Shown piece by piece: positions 32,875 through 45,126 of a DNA stretch of 64,000 nt. The translations under genes and the position numbers were made by a program. This DNA comes from Holtermannia corniformis (Eukaryota > Basidiomycota > Tremellomycetes > Holtermanniales). The stretch covers positions 473,475 to 537,474 of the forward strand of contig BCIJ01000013.1 of NCBI GenBank assembly GCA_001599935.1, written 5' to 3'. Under the pieces are notes generated by a model. It was given only the letters and a program-made list of their open reading frames with translations, did not search any database and had not been told where the DNA came from. Every line of letters starts with the position of its first letter. Position 1 is the stretch's first letter.

Positions 32875-35800
32875 ATGTCCATCGCCTCACGACCACCCCC
32901 GTCGTCCAACAACAGTCCGCTCTCGCCAGCGCCTACAACGGCGTCATCGATGGGATACAGTGCCTACGCGGCCTCGTCGGCACCTAGCAGGATGCGGCAA
33001 CCGTCACGCTCACGCCCAAGCGACGGTGATAGAGTCGATTCGAGGGAGATTGCTAGGGTTCACTGGGCTGCACTGAGAGAGTTTCTTGCGAGCTGGCTGG
33101 CGAGAGGTGTGTAGCGTCCTGTGATGCTGAGATGGGGCTCATACCGGGTAGAATCGCCAACCTCTCGAGCGTCGGCGAGGGAAAAGCTGACTCGCCTGAC
33201 CAAACTTCAATTCCAAGAGCTCTCCACCGATGTGTACGATGAGCTTGTACGGCGTCAGGATGCAGAGAGGGGTGGACCCAATGGCGGATCAGGTCTGTCA
33301 TCTATCACACGAATGAAAGTTCTCTTCTGACTGCGCCGCAGCGGCTCCTTTCCTACCTGTTCGCGACGACTTTCACCCGAAACGCAACCAGGCCCGACAG
33401 AAGCTTGCAACATTGCCGCGTAACCGGTTCAAGGACCTCGCAAGCGACGTCTTCTATGAGCTTCGCAGGCGATATCCCGAATTTGAAGAGGCAGAGAACC
33501 CATCGGACGCTCGATCTGAAATCTCATTCAATACCCCTCCTCCCGCACCAGGCCCTATTTCGGGCCACTCGTCCCGGCCATCTTATCATAAATCATCATC
33601 ATCCATGTCGCAGCAACAGCAACAACCCCAGCAGCCCGTGCTGAATCGGCTTGCGTCTGGTTCCTCACAGCGCTCTGGGAATGTCTCGATCCCACGCGCA
33701 GATAGCAGGGAACAACAGCTGCAGGCGAGTGCGGCTGCGAATGAAGTCGTCGTGCCGAACAAATCACGACTACGGGAGGAAGAGATTGAAGTGCCGTATG
33801 CTCGCGAAAGCATGGCGCACTCGAGTTCGCGAAGGAGCAGCCTCGCAAGGGAGAGCTATGCTTCTGCTGGCCAGCAACAGCGAATCAGCCGTGCTCAGTC
33901 ACAGGAACAAGAAACGTCGCCGGTCCCGACAGAGAACAAGGACTACTTTGATCGCATGTCGTTCAGCTCCAACGTGACAGGCGCTTCGAGGAGCCGAAAT
34001 GTGAATGGCGGTGGTGGTTCTGGCTGGGACGAGGAGAGGGTCGATGCGATCCGCCGAGATTACGAATTGAGGATTGCTGGACTTGAGCGGCGGTTGACGG
34101 CTATCGAGGGTGAGAGGGATGAGGCGCGGCGGGTGGAACGCTTGGAGAAGGAGCGGGCGCGGGATCTCGAGGATGAAGTCCGAGGTATGAAGGAGGTGAG
34201 TGCGCCGCGTCTGTGTCGAAGCGGCAACTCATGCCATCAGCGCGCTGCAACTCATGCGAACGCGCTGCGATCCGTTCAGCATGAGCTTGATGTCGCCAAC
34301 GACGCAGTCAATGCCGCACGGCGGCAAGGCGAGCAGAGTGTTCACGACGCTCGTGAAGAAACGGATCAATGGCGCGATCGCTGCGCTCAACTCGAAGATG
34401 AGCTACAACGACTCGAGGCCTCTGGTGGTCACGCCCGGGATGGAAGTAGCGACGAGGCCGTGCAGCTCAATCATGAGCTGCAGAACGAGGTCGTCAGTCT
34501 CCTGGACGAGCTCAAGGCGCTCTCGATCCGGCAGGATGAGATGCAGAATGCGCGCGATCAGGACGCAGCCGCCGTGAGGGAACTCGAGGACCGAGCGGCA
34601 GACTACAAACGGAAATGGGAGACGGTGCGGATGGAGCTGCGGAATCTCAAGGGTGCGCTGGGTTCGGCCGCGACCAGATTGTGGCTAATCAGGATAGCTA
34701 CATCAACCATGTTCGTCTCGAAGCCAGTCACGGACGACCACCTGCCCGCATCGGCGGATGGCAATGTTGCAGACGTGCACGTGCATGCGTTCCAGGCGGC
34801 TATTGATGCTTTGTTGACTGCTGCGAGGTCAGTCGAAGCCAGGTTGCCCGAGTTTCCCTGACAGCCGTAGATCGTCAACCCCATCAGGTGTCCTGCCGGC
34901 TATGAAGGGCGTCGTGATCGCAACGGCCGACATCTCCGAAGATGTCAAGGCATTCGAGGGGCACCCAAACCTCGACGTCGATGTCTCCCACCTAGAATCG
35001 CTCAAGCACCAATCCACAGCAACGCTCAACGCCCTCATGCAAGCCGCTCGAAGTCATGCCATGTCTTCCGGCTTGTCGCCCGTCAGCCTACTTGATGCCG
35101 CCGCAGGGCACGTAACAGCCAACGTGGTGGAGATCATCAAGTTGCTCAAAATCCGTCGAGTTGGCAAGCCCGATCCCCGGAACAGCATCTTCATGCGCGA
35201 CTCCATTTCAGGGCCATCGAGCAAGATGGAGCGCTTGCGTGAGGAACCCGTGCGGCGCGGCTCATCTTCATACGACTCGCCGAGCCGCAGTAACACTGCG
35301 TCGCCGGCTGGCGGGTACGCGAATGGCTATGCGTCAGCATCAGCACCTGCCGTGCGGCCTCCTGCTCGAGGCATGAGCTTTCAGAGCGACTCGTTTGAGC
35401 TTGAGCGCAAGCCGTCGGCTGCGAGCGCGACGGATCGCATGCCAGAGCCCCCATCGAGGTCACAGAGCGTCAACAACCGGATTTCGCAAAGTTCGGCAAC
35501 GACCTCTGGCGCTTCGAGTGCACCCCCACCGGCTGTTTTCGATACGCCAGTGGTAGCCGAGTACCCGCAGTACGGTCGCTCCAGTGATGAGTCACATACA
35601 CCTGAGCCAGAGCCGGAGCCACAGTTTGTTGACGGGGCTGATGATCGCGAATGGGAGGAGCTCAAGGTATGTAGGCCTGACGTCAGCTGCTTCGAGCTGA
35701 TCTGTCGCAGCCATACCTGGAGAAGCAGTCCTCGGCACTCGTCAACTCGATCCAGAACTTGTTGGCTGCCATTCGATCTGGCGGACAAGGTCCGGCACTG

Positions 35801-36046
35801 AACGAGCACCTCTCCGAGGTGATCGCCATTGGCTCGTCAATTGTCGCCGTCGCCACGGATAGCTTACCGGGATCGCTACGGATCGAAGGCGACGCTCTGC
35901 TCAAGGACTTGGTCGAGAACACGGACAAACTGAGCGAGGCACAAAACCAGCCAGAGTTCACAAAGGTCATCCGGCAGCAGATTGCAAGTGCAAGCTTTGG
36001 GCTTGCAAAGAGCTTGAAGGCATTGATGAAGCTTGGGACCGAATAA
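32875..36046 (+). CDS. SPA2: Polarisome scaffold Spa2
   Basis: Polarity scaffold at sites of apical growth and septation that binds formins, MAPK components and Bud6-type partners. Two Spa2 homology (GIT) repeats are visible at the N-terminus: KLTRLTKLQFQELSTDVYDE with LVRRQ, and LPRNRFKDLASDVFYELRRR with YPEF. Before them lies AALREFLASWL. A Ser/Gln-rich disordered region with a short polyglutamine-type run (33612-33640) follows, then a long coiled coil (about 34030-34200 and 34260-34650, ERRLTAIEGERDEARRVERL). The C-terminal region has GVVIATADISEDVKAFEGHP and a helical domain ending FGLAKSLKALMKLGTE. This order matches fungal Spa2. Confidence 0.88.
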
Positions 36047-36239
36047 GAGTCTTGATGGATGAGAGGTTGAATCTTGGGCAAGCGGGGTACCATTGATCTT
36101 TACTATGTCACTTGCTGCATGATCACCTTTGCCGCGGGAGCGCTAGCATCCCCAAGTGCTAGTACATTGCTAGCAGAACGATCGGCTATGTTTGTGCTTG
36201 TCTTTTTTGGTTGAAGGTAGGTACAGTACGCAAACGGCG

Positions 36240-37955
36240 ATGGAGGAGCAGCTATGGGCAGCTCTGGCCAACTGGATCAGCACAGAGCATGTCGGAGTCG
36301 AGCTTAATGTCGAATGGAAAACGGTGCCCGGTGCGTCGAAGCATGGTTCATTAGCATCTGCTGACTCTCATGCAAGGTGCCGGTCGAGGCTTGTTCATCA
36401 AAGATGACTTGGACGTGAGCGATCTATATCGAGCTGAGAGAGAGAACAAGCTGATATAGCTGCAGGAGGATCAGGTACTCCTCGGTGTACCCAAGACGGC
36501 CTTGCTCAATCCAGTCACGCTCTCTGCTGCGGGAACGTCAATGCCAGCGGCACTTTTTCATACCCCTGCTCCGATCAAGAACGGCAAGAAGAGAAAGGTG
36601 CCAAAGACAGGATCCTCGAGAACAGCAACGTCGGCCAAGTCAGATATACCACTGCCTCTTACATCTACGGCACTTTTATCGTTACACCTTGCCTTGACTC
36701 GAGATCCACAGAATCGGCATGCTTCACCGTGGAAGCCCTACATTGACGCCCTGCCTCAAGCATTCAGACCCTGGCACCCGCTCAGCTGGGTTGTGGAGCC
36801 TGGTTCCGATAGTGATGATCCTGCGACACTTCAGTGGTCTTGGTGGCATGAACTCGCAGAACAGGGAATGAGCTACGGCGCAAAGAAGAAGCTACGCGAG
36901 ATCAAGGAGAGATGGGACGATGATCACAAGATTCTGGAATCGGTTCTGGTAGGCAGTAGATCGGTGCGCGTGGGTCGTGCTGTTAATCTGGCTTAGCGCG
37001 ATATGGAGCCTTTCAAATCTCAGAACATCCTCGAAGTCGTCAATACTGAGGCCCTGCTATGGGGATGGTTGTGCGGTCAGTTTTGGCGCTCTGTAATGAA
37101 GTTGCGCTCAGGCGTATGCAGTCAACACTCGTTCCATCTCCGTCGACCTCGGTCTGCCCCCACCACATCACCTCAACAACCACACGCTCTGTCCAGTCCT
37201 CGATATCGCAAACCACTCGTCTAGTAAAGATCTCATCATCCCATCACCCCGCAGCTTCCTATCACCGACAAATAGTGGACCCAAGGTACAAGGCTTCGAG
37301 ATGATGACCCGACGCGGCGGCATGAAGAAAGACGATGAGGTATTGTTCGAATACGGTCGTCATTCACCGGCCACGCTGTGCGCTGAATATGGGTTCATTG
37401 AGGATGTTGGAGAAGATGGCATGGGTGGCCGACTCGGAGAAGTCGACATTGGGCAGTGGGTCGCAGACTTGTGGACCTCTCTACCACCTGAGGAGCGTGA
37501 ATGGAAGGAGGAGATCTTGGTCAATGAGGGATACTGGGGGTATGTCAAGGTGCAGATTGAACGACATTCCTGACGTCAAGAAAAGCGATTACACTCTACA
37601 CCCACATCCGTCCCCTGCTCATCCATCGTACCGCGTGCAGGTCATGCTGAGGTGTTTTCATCTCCCACCGAACAAGGGGTCTAATGCGACATTACTCTTC
37701 TTGCAGACCTTGACAGGGCAGCAAGAGACTGTTTCAGCCAAGAATGAGAACAGTGTTCGCAAGTCCTTGGTGGATGCCTGTGTCGCTGTCGGAGAGGCGT
37801 CCGAGGCGGGCCTGGCGCGACTGCGAGCTCTGATCGTTGATGGTATGGCGCAGACGCGGGTTGACGCGGTACGCATGTTACGGAGCATATGGGAGCTCGA
37901 GGCAGCCATCGCCAAGGGTGTGCGTGCCAGTATAGACGAAGGAGTTGTCTTTTGA
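36240..37955 (+). CDS. SET-domain protein lysine methyltransferase (SETD/Rkm type)
   Basis: Probable non-histone (ribosomal or other) lysine methyltransferase. It starts MEEQLWAALANWISTEHVGV, continues PGAGRGLFIKDDLD, the usual first SET strand, and then EDQVLLGVPKTALLN. The SET insert includes WKPYIDALPQAFRPWHPLSW. The AdoMet-binding core is VLDIANHSS with the NH motif, and DDEVLFEYGRHSPATLCAEY forms the end of the SET pseudoknot. A RuBisCO-LSMT-like substrate-binding C-terminal region follows (YRVQVMLRCFHLPP; ENSVRKSLVDACVAVGEASE). A basic linker (KNGKKRKVPKTGSSR) could be a nuclear or nucleolar signal. Substrate cannot be read from sequence. Confidence 0.82.
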
Positions 37956-38064
37956 TGCATCGCTTATCATGGATCATCCAGGTGGCACAGCAATGTTGTA
38001 CATGGACGGAAGCGTGGAGTGATGTCCATTCCCAGCATATCTCGTGCAACTGACTATCTTCAGG

Positions 38065-39747
38065 TCACTTCTTGTGCCTCTGTCCATAAGCCTTCGAGGC
38101 GTACTGAGTGGCCGATCAGTCCTGTGACCGTTCGTACCGGTTGACGCTTACCTCGCCGTTGATCACAATTACATTGGCAGGATCCTGCTCCTCTTGCGCG
38201 AGGTAACGCCGAATGATCTCCTTGGCGCCGTTTGCATAGCGCGCTTGCGCGTCCAACGTGGTCCCGCTGTAGTGGGGTACCATACCGTTGCCCGCACCTG
38301 CATTGCATGTCAATCCATGCGGACGCTGCGACCACTCTGTAGCTCACCGTGAGGGTTCCTCATCGTACGCCAGGGGTGGTCAGCCGGCGCAGGCTGGACA
38401 TCCCACACGTCGCCAGCATAGCCAAGCAGATGACCGCTCTCAACGGCATTCTTAACAGCTTGCCTGTCGCATATTGCCCCGCGGGCCGTGTTGACGAGCC
38501 ACGAGCCGCGTTTCATCTTGCTGATGAGGGTAGCATCGAAGAGTCCACGCGTCTTCTCATGTAGCGGGCAATTCTGTTTGAGAGTCAGCGGATGCAGTAT
38601 CAGAGCCGAGTCGAGACACACGATGGTGACCACGTCGCACTGAGCCACCATCTCTTCGAGTGACTCGACACGGCGAGCCTTGATGCCGCTCTCAGCCTCT
38701 AGATCACTCGTGAGTTGCCGTACACCCCGCAAGATAGCGCATACCAGGCGGGAGATCTGCATAGTCGAACCACAGGAGCTCCTTGCAGTCAAATGGCCGG
38801 AGTCTCTGTAGGACCCTGTAGCCGATGCGCCCGCACCCAACGGTGCCAACAACTTTGCCTTCGAGATCATAGGCATCACGCGCGATCTTGGCAACATGCC
38901 AGTCACCGCGAGAGATCATTTCGTGCGCCGGTGTATAGTTGCGTACCTGTCATACGACTTCAACGTCTCTTCTGGGGTGCCCTGTTCACGAGAGCCGTCA
39001 TTGCAGACCTACAAGAAGCAGGATGGACATGACGACGTGTCTGAGAGAATGCGTCAGACTTCTCGAAGACGCTCACTGGCTGATCTCACTCGGCAACCGA
39101 TACAACGTTGGAGCCAGAGACCTGCAGGTGTCAGATCATGTTGTTTTGAGCCGTACGTGCACAGCTGCCTACCTCAGCCACCGTGATCCTGGCGTCGTTG
39201 GCAGCATTTAGATCGATATGGCTTGGAATGTCAGCTGCGTGTCAACAGTCTTGCGCTACGCACTCGGAGCCAACTCCCGCCGTCACACATAGCTTGAGCT
39301 TCGGCGCCTTCTTGATCAAGTCTGCTGTGAGATACCCGGGATGGAAAGGCGTGGTGATTAGGATCTCCGTCTATTGAACGATCAATGACCGACACCAGCG
39401 GCCAGGGTGTAAACGCACGTCGGGCAGATGCTGCTGAAACTCGGACTCGGGACCTTCCTTGTCATCTGTGATGACGAATCTGCGTTGTATGTGTCAGAGT
39501 AAAGGACGATACAGGTGGGATGTACGGACTCGTGACCTTCGGCTTCGAGCCACTCCTTGATGCCAAGGGAGTTCTCGATGGTACCAAGCAGGCGCTTCTC
39601 ATCCTTCGCGACTGTACGTGTCATCACACACTGTAAACGTGGCGACTTAGAGACTAACCTTGACCCCCACTGTATAGAATAGCTAGAACCTGATCGTCCT
39701 GTCAGCAACCGCCACTGTGCCCCGGACGGTGCACACACTTTGACCAT
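38065..39747 (-). CDS. FDH1: NAD-dependent formate dehydrogenase
   Basis: Oxidises formate to CO2 with NAD+. The start [22 protein letters not shown] is assembled from two very short exons (9 nt and about 31 nt). Then come [35 protein letters not shown] sequence around 39300, [26 protein letters not shown], the nucleotide motif [16 protein letters not shown], the catalytic Arg region [14 protein letters not shown] and the catalytic Gln-His pair in [36 protein letters not shown] and a basic C-terminus complete it. No mitochondrial presequence precedes the start, so a cytosolic enzyme is expected. It detoxifies formate or serves methyl-group and oxalate catabolism. Confidence 0.92.
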
Positions 39748-40179
39748 CTTGTTGTAGCTATCATACGAAGCTCTGCTGGGACGTTATATACCATCGCATC
39801 CGAGCCAGGTCATATGAGGTGCATCCGCAAGTGTACCTCCGACCCGTGCAGCTGACCTGGTTAGTGCCGGGCCACGGACACCGCGGACGACGGGAGTGGA
39901 GGTCGCATCGCCGGTGATGGCGCTTCCCTGGCAAACTGCTATACATATGATCGAAAGGTATGCAGCAAGTCGGATGAGGACCTGCGCTGCGCACCTCAGT
40001 CCATGTTCGTGGTTGACCGCAGTCAGCACAGACACCTGCCACAAGTGGAGGTATTGACACGTGACTGTCAGGCACACTCTTCGGACACATGAAACGCGCG
40101 AATCGATGCGATCCGACATCGCCACTTGCAACCACCAACCGGTCTATCAGCAAAACTTCCTTAATTACCTGCATAAGCC
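39748..40179. promoter_or_regulatory. Intergenic region between FDH1 and the unknown gene
   Basis: About 430 bp between divergent starts; no gene seen. Confidence 0.4.
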
Positions 40180-41782
40180 ATGGCCCTGCGGGATCTTGCC
40201 TGCTACACGCTTCTGCTTGCACCGCAAGCTGGGAATTCGCGGGTCTTGAACGTGCAAGAGAAAGGAAGGGCAGGCGTCAAATACTGCCGGGTACGTGAAG
40301 TGGGGACGGAGACGGAGCCATACCAAGCGTCCATCTACGGTATGTGCAGTGGGCGGATACATGACAACAGCTGATATCTATTGAGATGCCCATACGCGTG
40401 CCAAACTTGCCCAAGTGGGTGCAGCCAGTGGCCTACCGAAAACGCGGCGGTTGGAGTTGCTGAATCCAGAGTTGCTCGTGCCGTTCGCATTCACCGGACG
40501 AATGTGAGTCGTCCGAGTATAAGCCGTGACATCGTACTGATGTTACTATATAGATCTTTTGTAAGTAGCGGAATGTGCAGACTTCTCCGACTGACAATGA
40601 TCCGAGGAATGGACATTCACTTTCGAGGCGTGAGTGATCATTGAGTGAATGCATGACAGGCACTGAGACTGTACCAGTCAAAAATACCATTGGCAGCGAG
40701 AAACGCTCGGCAAGAATTACATCTGCTGGCTAGACCGCAAGCCGGATCCCTCGGTGCAAATAGCGTTGTGCGCGCGATATCTCGGGTACCCACAAACTAG
40801 TTGACGCAGTCTCAGGGCCACGCCTGCCTACAGGCGTACCCCCGGAATTCTCGAAATCCAAGATTACAACCTCGACCGATTCAAGTATGAGATCACGGAT
40901 CACAAGGGTTTGGAGGTCTTGATGGTGACGACGTGAGTAATGGTGTCGAATTGTAGGCTTGAAAACTGACGCTGCTCATAGCTTGATCGCGTTGATGGAT
41001 GCGGCAGAGGACCGTTTGAGCTCGGCCGGGTCATCTAGGACACCGCCAAAGCCACCGTCCAAGGCTGGTCTCGTTTTGCCGGCGACGATGACTAGAGTGA
41101 TCTCAGAAGATGACTTTGAAGCGGTGCGTGGACGATTGTCGAGCGCAAGTTCACATAGCACTTACTATCACGGCAGGAAAATCCGAACGAAGTGTTTGTG
41201 TCGCGCGACGGCTCGACCGATACATATGCCGCGCGCTGTGTCAGGCTGCTAGAGGTGAGTGGCGTGTCATGACTCGAGGCACTTTTCTGAGAGAGCATAG
41301 GACGACTCGATTTTGTTCATCATCATTCGCACACGCACTGCCGAAGCAGCTGGTAAAGCGGTCGAAGCGGCTCACGCTGTCAAGCGGTCGGTTTCAACGC
41401 ACAAACTGTGCGTTGTGAGTAGGCTGACCGGCGCAGGATACGGCATCGCGCCGGACTCGACCAAGACGGCGACGAGCTGCATCAATACGTCGTCGAGGAG
41501 CCCGAGAGACCGTCTTTGCCCTCTCCTGTCGGTTCCGGGTCGTCATTGTCGAGCAGAAAGAGCAAAGGCCCCAAGGTTATCAACCTTGATGCGCCACCCA
41601 CCCCGTAAGCCGCATCACAGCGATTGACGAAGCTTGACTGAGCCTATCGTAGACCATCACGACCGCCGGGGGTCAAGACCCCGAAAGCATGGGCGCCGCC
41701 GCCTAACATTTCAGTGTATCTGAGCAAGATTGATCTGCCGGATCTGGCCCCAGGTCGACGTGGTGCCGGACTGACCCGGTAG
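40180..41782 (+). CDS. Fungal protein of unknown function
   Basis: No named function. Exons join in frame: MALRDLACYTLLLAPQAGNS, VLNVQEKGRAGVKYCRVREV with GTETEPYQASIY, then LLVPFAFTGRI, a 7-nt exon at 40554-40560, EWTFTFEAQKYHWQRETLGK, CWLDRKPDPSVQIALCARYL, TPGILEIQDYNLDRFKYEIT with DHKGLEVLMVTTLIAL, then ENPNEVFVSRDGSTDTYAAR. The Trp-rich beta strands followed by an ILE-DYNLDR-x-KGLE stretch look like a compact beta domain that I believe recurs in fungal proteins of unknown function. The C-terminal third is Ser/Pro-rich (PERPSLPSPVGSGSSLSSRK) and ends LAPGRRGAGLTR. The start codon is the least certain part. No signal peptide or membrane segment is clear. Confidence 0.65.
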
Positions 41783-42041
41783 GCGGCGATCGTTGCAGAC
41801 GGGCCGGCGGTGCTCAGCATCGCTCGTTCAGCCTCGAACCTCCCCCGCCGAGTAACACGAGCATCCTGCCTTGGCGACGACTGACGAAGAGACGACCGAA
41901 TAGATGAATACCCTTGATGACCGATCATCCACAATCTATCCATCCACAATGCACGGGCCTAGTAAAGTACAGCTTTTTGCGCTCCGGGATACGCTACAAT
42001 GCACACTCGCTCGCAAAGGCAAAGAAGACATGTCGGGCGCG

Positions 42042-42669
42042 CTACTCCTGCTCTGCGTAGAAGCGACGGAGCCAGCCGCTAGCCTCTTGGTAGTCTTGCT
42101 GAACGATGACGAGGAGTGCACGGATCTTGTCGAGTGCCTGTTGTACCGTCAAGTCGACGCCGGCGGCCTCGTCTCGTTGGTTGCCATAGTGTTGGATCTT
42201 TTCACACGATGCTTGGACCTTCATGACGCCCAGAGCGGCCGATGAGCCTTTGAGGAAATGACCGCGTGACGAGAGGGTCGGGAGATCACGCTCTTTCCTG
42301 CAGGTGGGCCAAGGCGTCAGCGGGCTCCAATACCACCGTCCGTCGGAGAAGACTCACAGGGCCTTTTCCATTGTCTCAAACGTCGCCTCTGCCTGCTCAA
42401 AGAAGCCCCAAACGATCCCACGCGAAAACTGTTCCTCCTCATCCTCGTCCTCCTCCATCCCGTCCATCTCCAAGATCTGTGAGAACACGTCCATCTCGAT
42501 GATGCCGTCTGGTGAGCGTGGGATCTGGCACGGTGCAGGTGAATGATCAGCGGTTGCGTGGCTGCGGCGTGCACAGACGGACCTCTTTGGCGGCGGCAGC
42601 AGCAGCGGGGGCGGGTTTGGACAAGCCAGCGTCGACCGCTGGCGCCGTCGTCGTGGAAGCAGTAGCCAT
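42042..42669 (-). CDS. YPD1: Histidine phosphotransfer protein of the HOG osmosensing phosphorelay
   Basis: HPt protein that relays phosphate from the hybrid histidine kinase to response regulators Ssk1 and Skn7. The start at 42669 gives MATASTTTAPAVDAGLSKPA, a low-complexity N-terminus. It continues DGIIEMDVFSQILEMDGMEE with an acidic loop, then FSRGIVWGFFEQAEATFETM. The phosphoacceptor His is in SRGHFLKGSSAALGVMKV, just after an intron near 42298-42358, and is followed by ASCEKIQHYG. The C-terminal helix runs VQQALDKIRALLVIVQQDY to FYAEQE. This is the standard fungal Ypd1 layout at the expected size of about 165-170 residues. Confidence 0.93.
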
Positions 42670-43160
42670 GGTTGGTAATAAGCTTTGTCTCGATCAAAGG
42701 CCTCGACGACAGTGAAGGACGGGGGTATGCAATCGACCGTGCCTCGCCGACAGCCTGGGATTCCGATTGCGAGATCAGCCAACTGTCGCCTGCGTACACG
42801 ACGTCGCCTGCTCACCGCAGAGTGTCAAGAGACTGTCTAGGAGACCTTGGAGGCGCGGATGGGCTCTAGAGAAGGCAAGGGCAGTGTTCCCCCTTTTGAG
42901 ATATTACGATCCACGGTCTCAGGTCGACACGCCACAATGACGTAAGTCGTGCGTGACGCATTCCTGTGCGGCAACGACACGGCGCTCGGTAGCGTCAACA
43001 CTGTATCTAGCACCGAGTATACATCCAAGACTGTAACACTGTACAGACGATCACACGATACACACCGACTCGGGGTCAGATACCTCGGACCCAAACTTCA
43101 AACGTCATGAATCCGGCCGACCATCCGAACCGAGGCACGCGGCACGCGGCCCCGGGTCCG
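42670..43160. promoter_or_regulatory. Upstream region of YPD1
   Basis: About 490 bp between the YPD1 start and the end of the next leftward gene. No coding or RNA gene recognised. Confidence 0.4.
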
Positions 43161-44950
43161 TTAATCGAGCGACCAGGCGCCAACGAGAGCGTCGAAGAAG
43201 GCGCGATCGCGCTCGGACCAGGCCGAGAGCGCGAGACTTGACATCTCGTGGCTGCTGAGCGTATGCACGCCGCGCTGCGCAATGAGGAGTTTGAGTCGGG
43301 CGTGCAGGTGGTGCGAGTGGTGGAACAGGTGGTTGAGCACTTGTTGGCCGGCTTGAGGGTTTTGCTCGGTTCCGCGTGGGGCGTCGCCATCACCATCGTC
43401 GTCGTCGCTCGCAAGCAGGCCTTGCCGCTCATCGCCATCGCCGAGACGGATCGGTCCATTGGTATAAGCGCGACCGAGGGCGTATTCGCACACGCCAAGG
43501 CAGAAGCCGTACAGTGCACCGAAAACGGTATACGCCGTCGACCAGAACGCGGTGCTGAGCCCGCCACTGATAGGCGCTTCGGGCGAGTCGAGCACCGCCG
43601 ATAGCGATCGATACAAAGGGATATCTGAGAATGTAAAGGAAACAGGCCGGGCAACGAGTTTGCCGTCTGGCTGAGTGATGGACGCCAGCAATTGCGGTGG
43701 CGTTGGTGCCGATGCTGCATCTGCCTCCGTCTCGAGAGTCGACATGATGAGCGACTCGGGCGTTGGCACGGGAGGCAAGTTTGTATCCGTCAAGTCGACC
43801 AGTAGATCCCAGTACTCTGGTCGAGACTTGTAGAGGGCATCCGAAGTTGCTAGACCAAACTCAGCTCGGCGGCGCAGCTCAAAGTTGCAAACTCACTCGC
43901 AACCCATCCACCCTGATCCCGCCGCTTCAACTGGTCCATAGAGCTCAGTCCGACATTGCCTAGGTAGCGATGTGGCGCTGGATCACTGGCTGTTCTTGGC
44001 GGCAGTCCGATAGCCCAGGTACACCAAGCAGCTTGCACGGCTGGGTGCAGGGGCGGTTGCGTGTAGAATAGCTGGGGTCGAATGAGCACCGCACAGTGGG
44101 TCGCAGCTTGTTGTTGACTCACAATGCGCTTGGCCCCGAGCGAGAATTTCCAGAGCGTCAAGAAAGACGGGCCTGTGAGTCTGAACAGTGCAGGGAGGTA
44201 TAGTAGCGGATGAGGGATCTACAAGGCGTCAGCAAGCATTCATTAATCCGCACCGTTCGTTGACAACAAGTCGGCGAGCACTTGCGAGAAAGGTGTCGGA
44301 GCACTGACCTGAATTGCAGCGCGTGTGAGGTCTTGTGGGTCTTGGTATGTCTTGATATGCACGTCCGCATCTCGGTCTACTTTGTGCTCGGCCCAAAACC
44401 GCTCGAGGTCGCCATAGTCATCCGTGTCTTCATCCACCAGCTTGACACCACCTTCAGCTGCTTCCAGCGCCGTATGCAGGTCAGCGAGAGGGCCAGCCAG
44501 AGCGAACCCTGCGCCATGACCTTGCGGATCAGCTAGGGCATGATCAGCTGCCTACTCTGGTAGTCGGTGATCCACCAACAGAAGACGACGCCGATACTAC
44601 GCATCCGTCTGCCCCTCGAGCGACCTCCGCTGATCCGATTCGCCTCCTTGAGCTCTGCAGCGCTCAGCTCGTGGTTCCTGAACACCGCGAGGCCCGGACG
44701 ACCGCCATGATGGAACGTAAATGTGTCTTCGACCACCAAGTGCAAGCCGGATGGCAGTGCTGCAAACTCTAGTCCGGTGAGATCAAACCCTTTATAACGA
44801 GCAGTCAGTGGGCGTCGGCGATCTGGATGAAGCCGACGTACCGTCTGTGTTCCGATTCCAGCAGATGGTTTGACCCGTGATGTCGTCGAATACCGCCAGG
44901 AAGAGACAAGAGATCCTGGGTGGATGTCTGCTTGAGCTTGCTGCTGCCAT
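43161..44950 (-). CDS. DENN-type protein of the LCHN/DENND11 (DUF2347) family
   Basis: Likely a Rab GEF-type DENN protein of the LCHN/Anr2 group acting in membrane traffic; the exact role is unknown. The N-terminal longin-like part reads CLFLAVFDDITGQTICWNRN, FDLTGLEFAALPSGLHLVVE with DTFTF, and AVFRNHELSAAELKEANRIS. The middle has LADLHTALEAAEGGVKLVDE and LERFWAEHKVDRDADVHIKT, then IPHPLLYLPALFRLTGPSFL and LWKFSLGAKRI. The C-terminal DENN part includes WCTWAIGLPPRTA, VGLSSMDQLK, SRPEYWDLLVDLTDTNLPPV, SFTFSDIPLYRSLSAVL and a last hydrophobic stretch near AFWSTAYTVFGALYGFCLGV. It ends LVGAWSLD. An in-frame upstream Met near 44999 is an alternative start. Confidence 0.75.
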
Positions 44951-45126
44951 GATGCTCGCTCGCTGAGTGATCACCGCATCAGCAGCATCAGAGCCACGCA
45001 CGGACCGGGTTTTGCTAGACGGTTGCTAGCAAATGACCGGCCACGTGACCATCGGATTTTCTAATCGTCTATACCAGCAGCAGTCGCTCTTTCATCGACC
45101 ACAGACATCTTAGCAAGTGTACCAAC
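44951..45126. promoter_or_regulatory. Short divergent promoter, DENND11-like / NOP9
   Basis: Only 176 bp separates the two start codons. No distinctive element beyond an AT-richer core around 45056-45066. Confidence 0.4.

Noticed and set aside
43076..43720. 214-codon minus frame overlapping the DENN protein end
   Set aside because: Shadow frame of 43161-43793, which carries the sensible continuation of the DENN gene.
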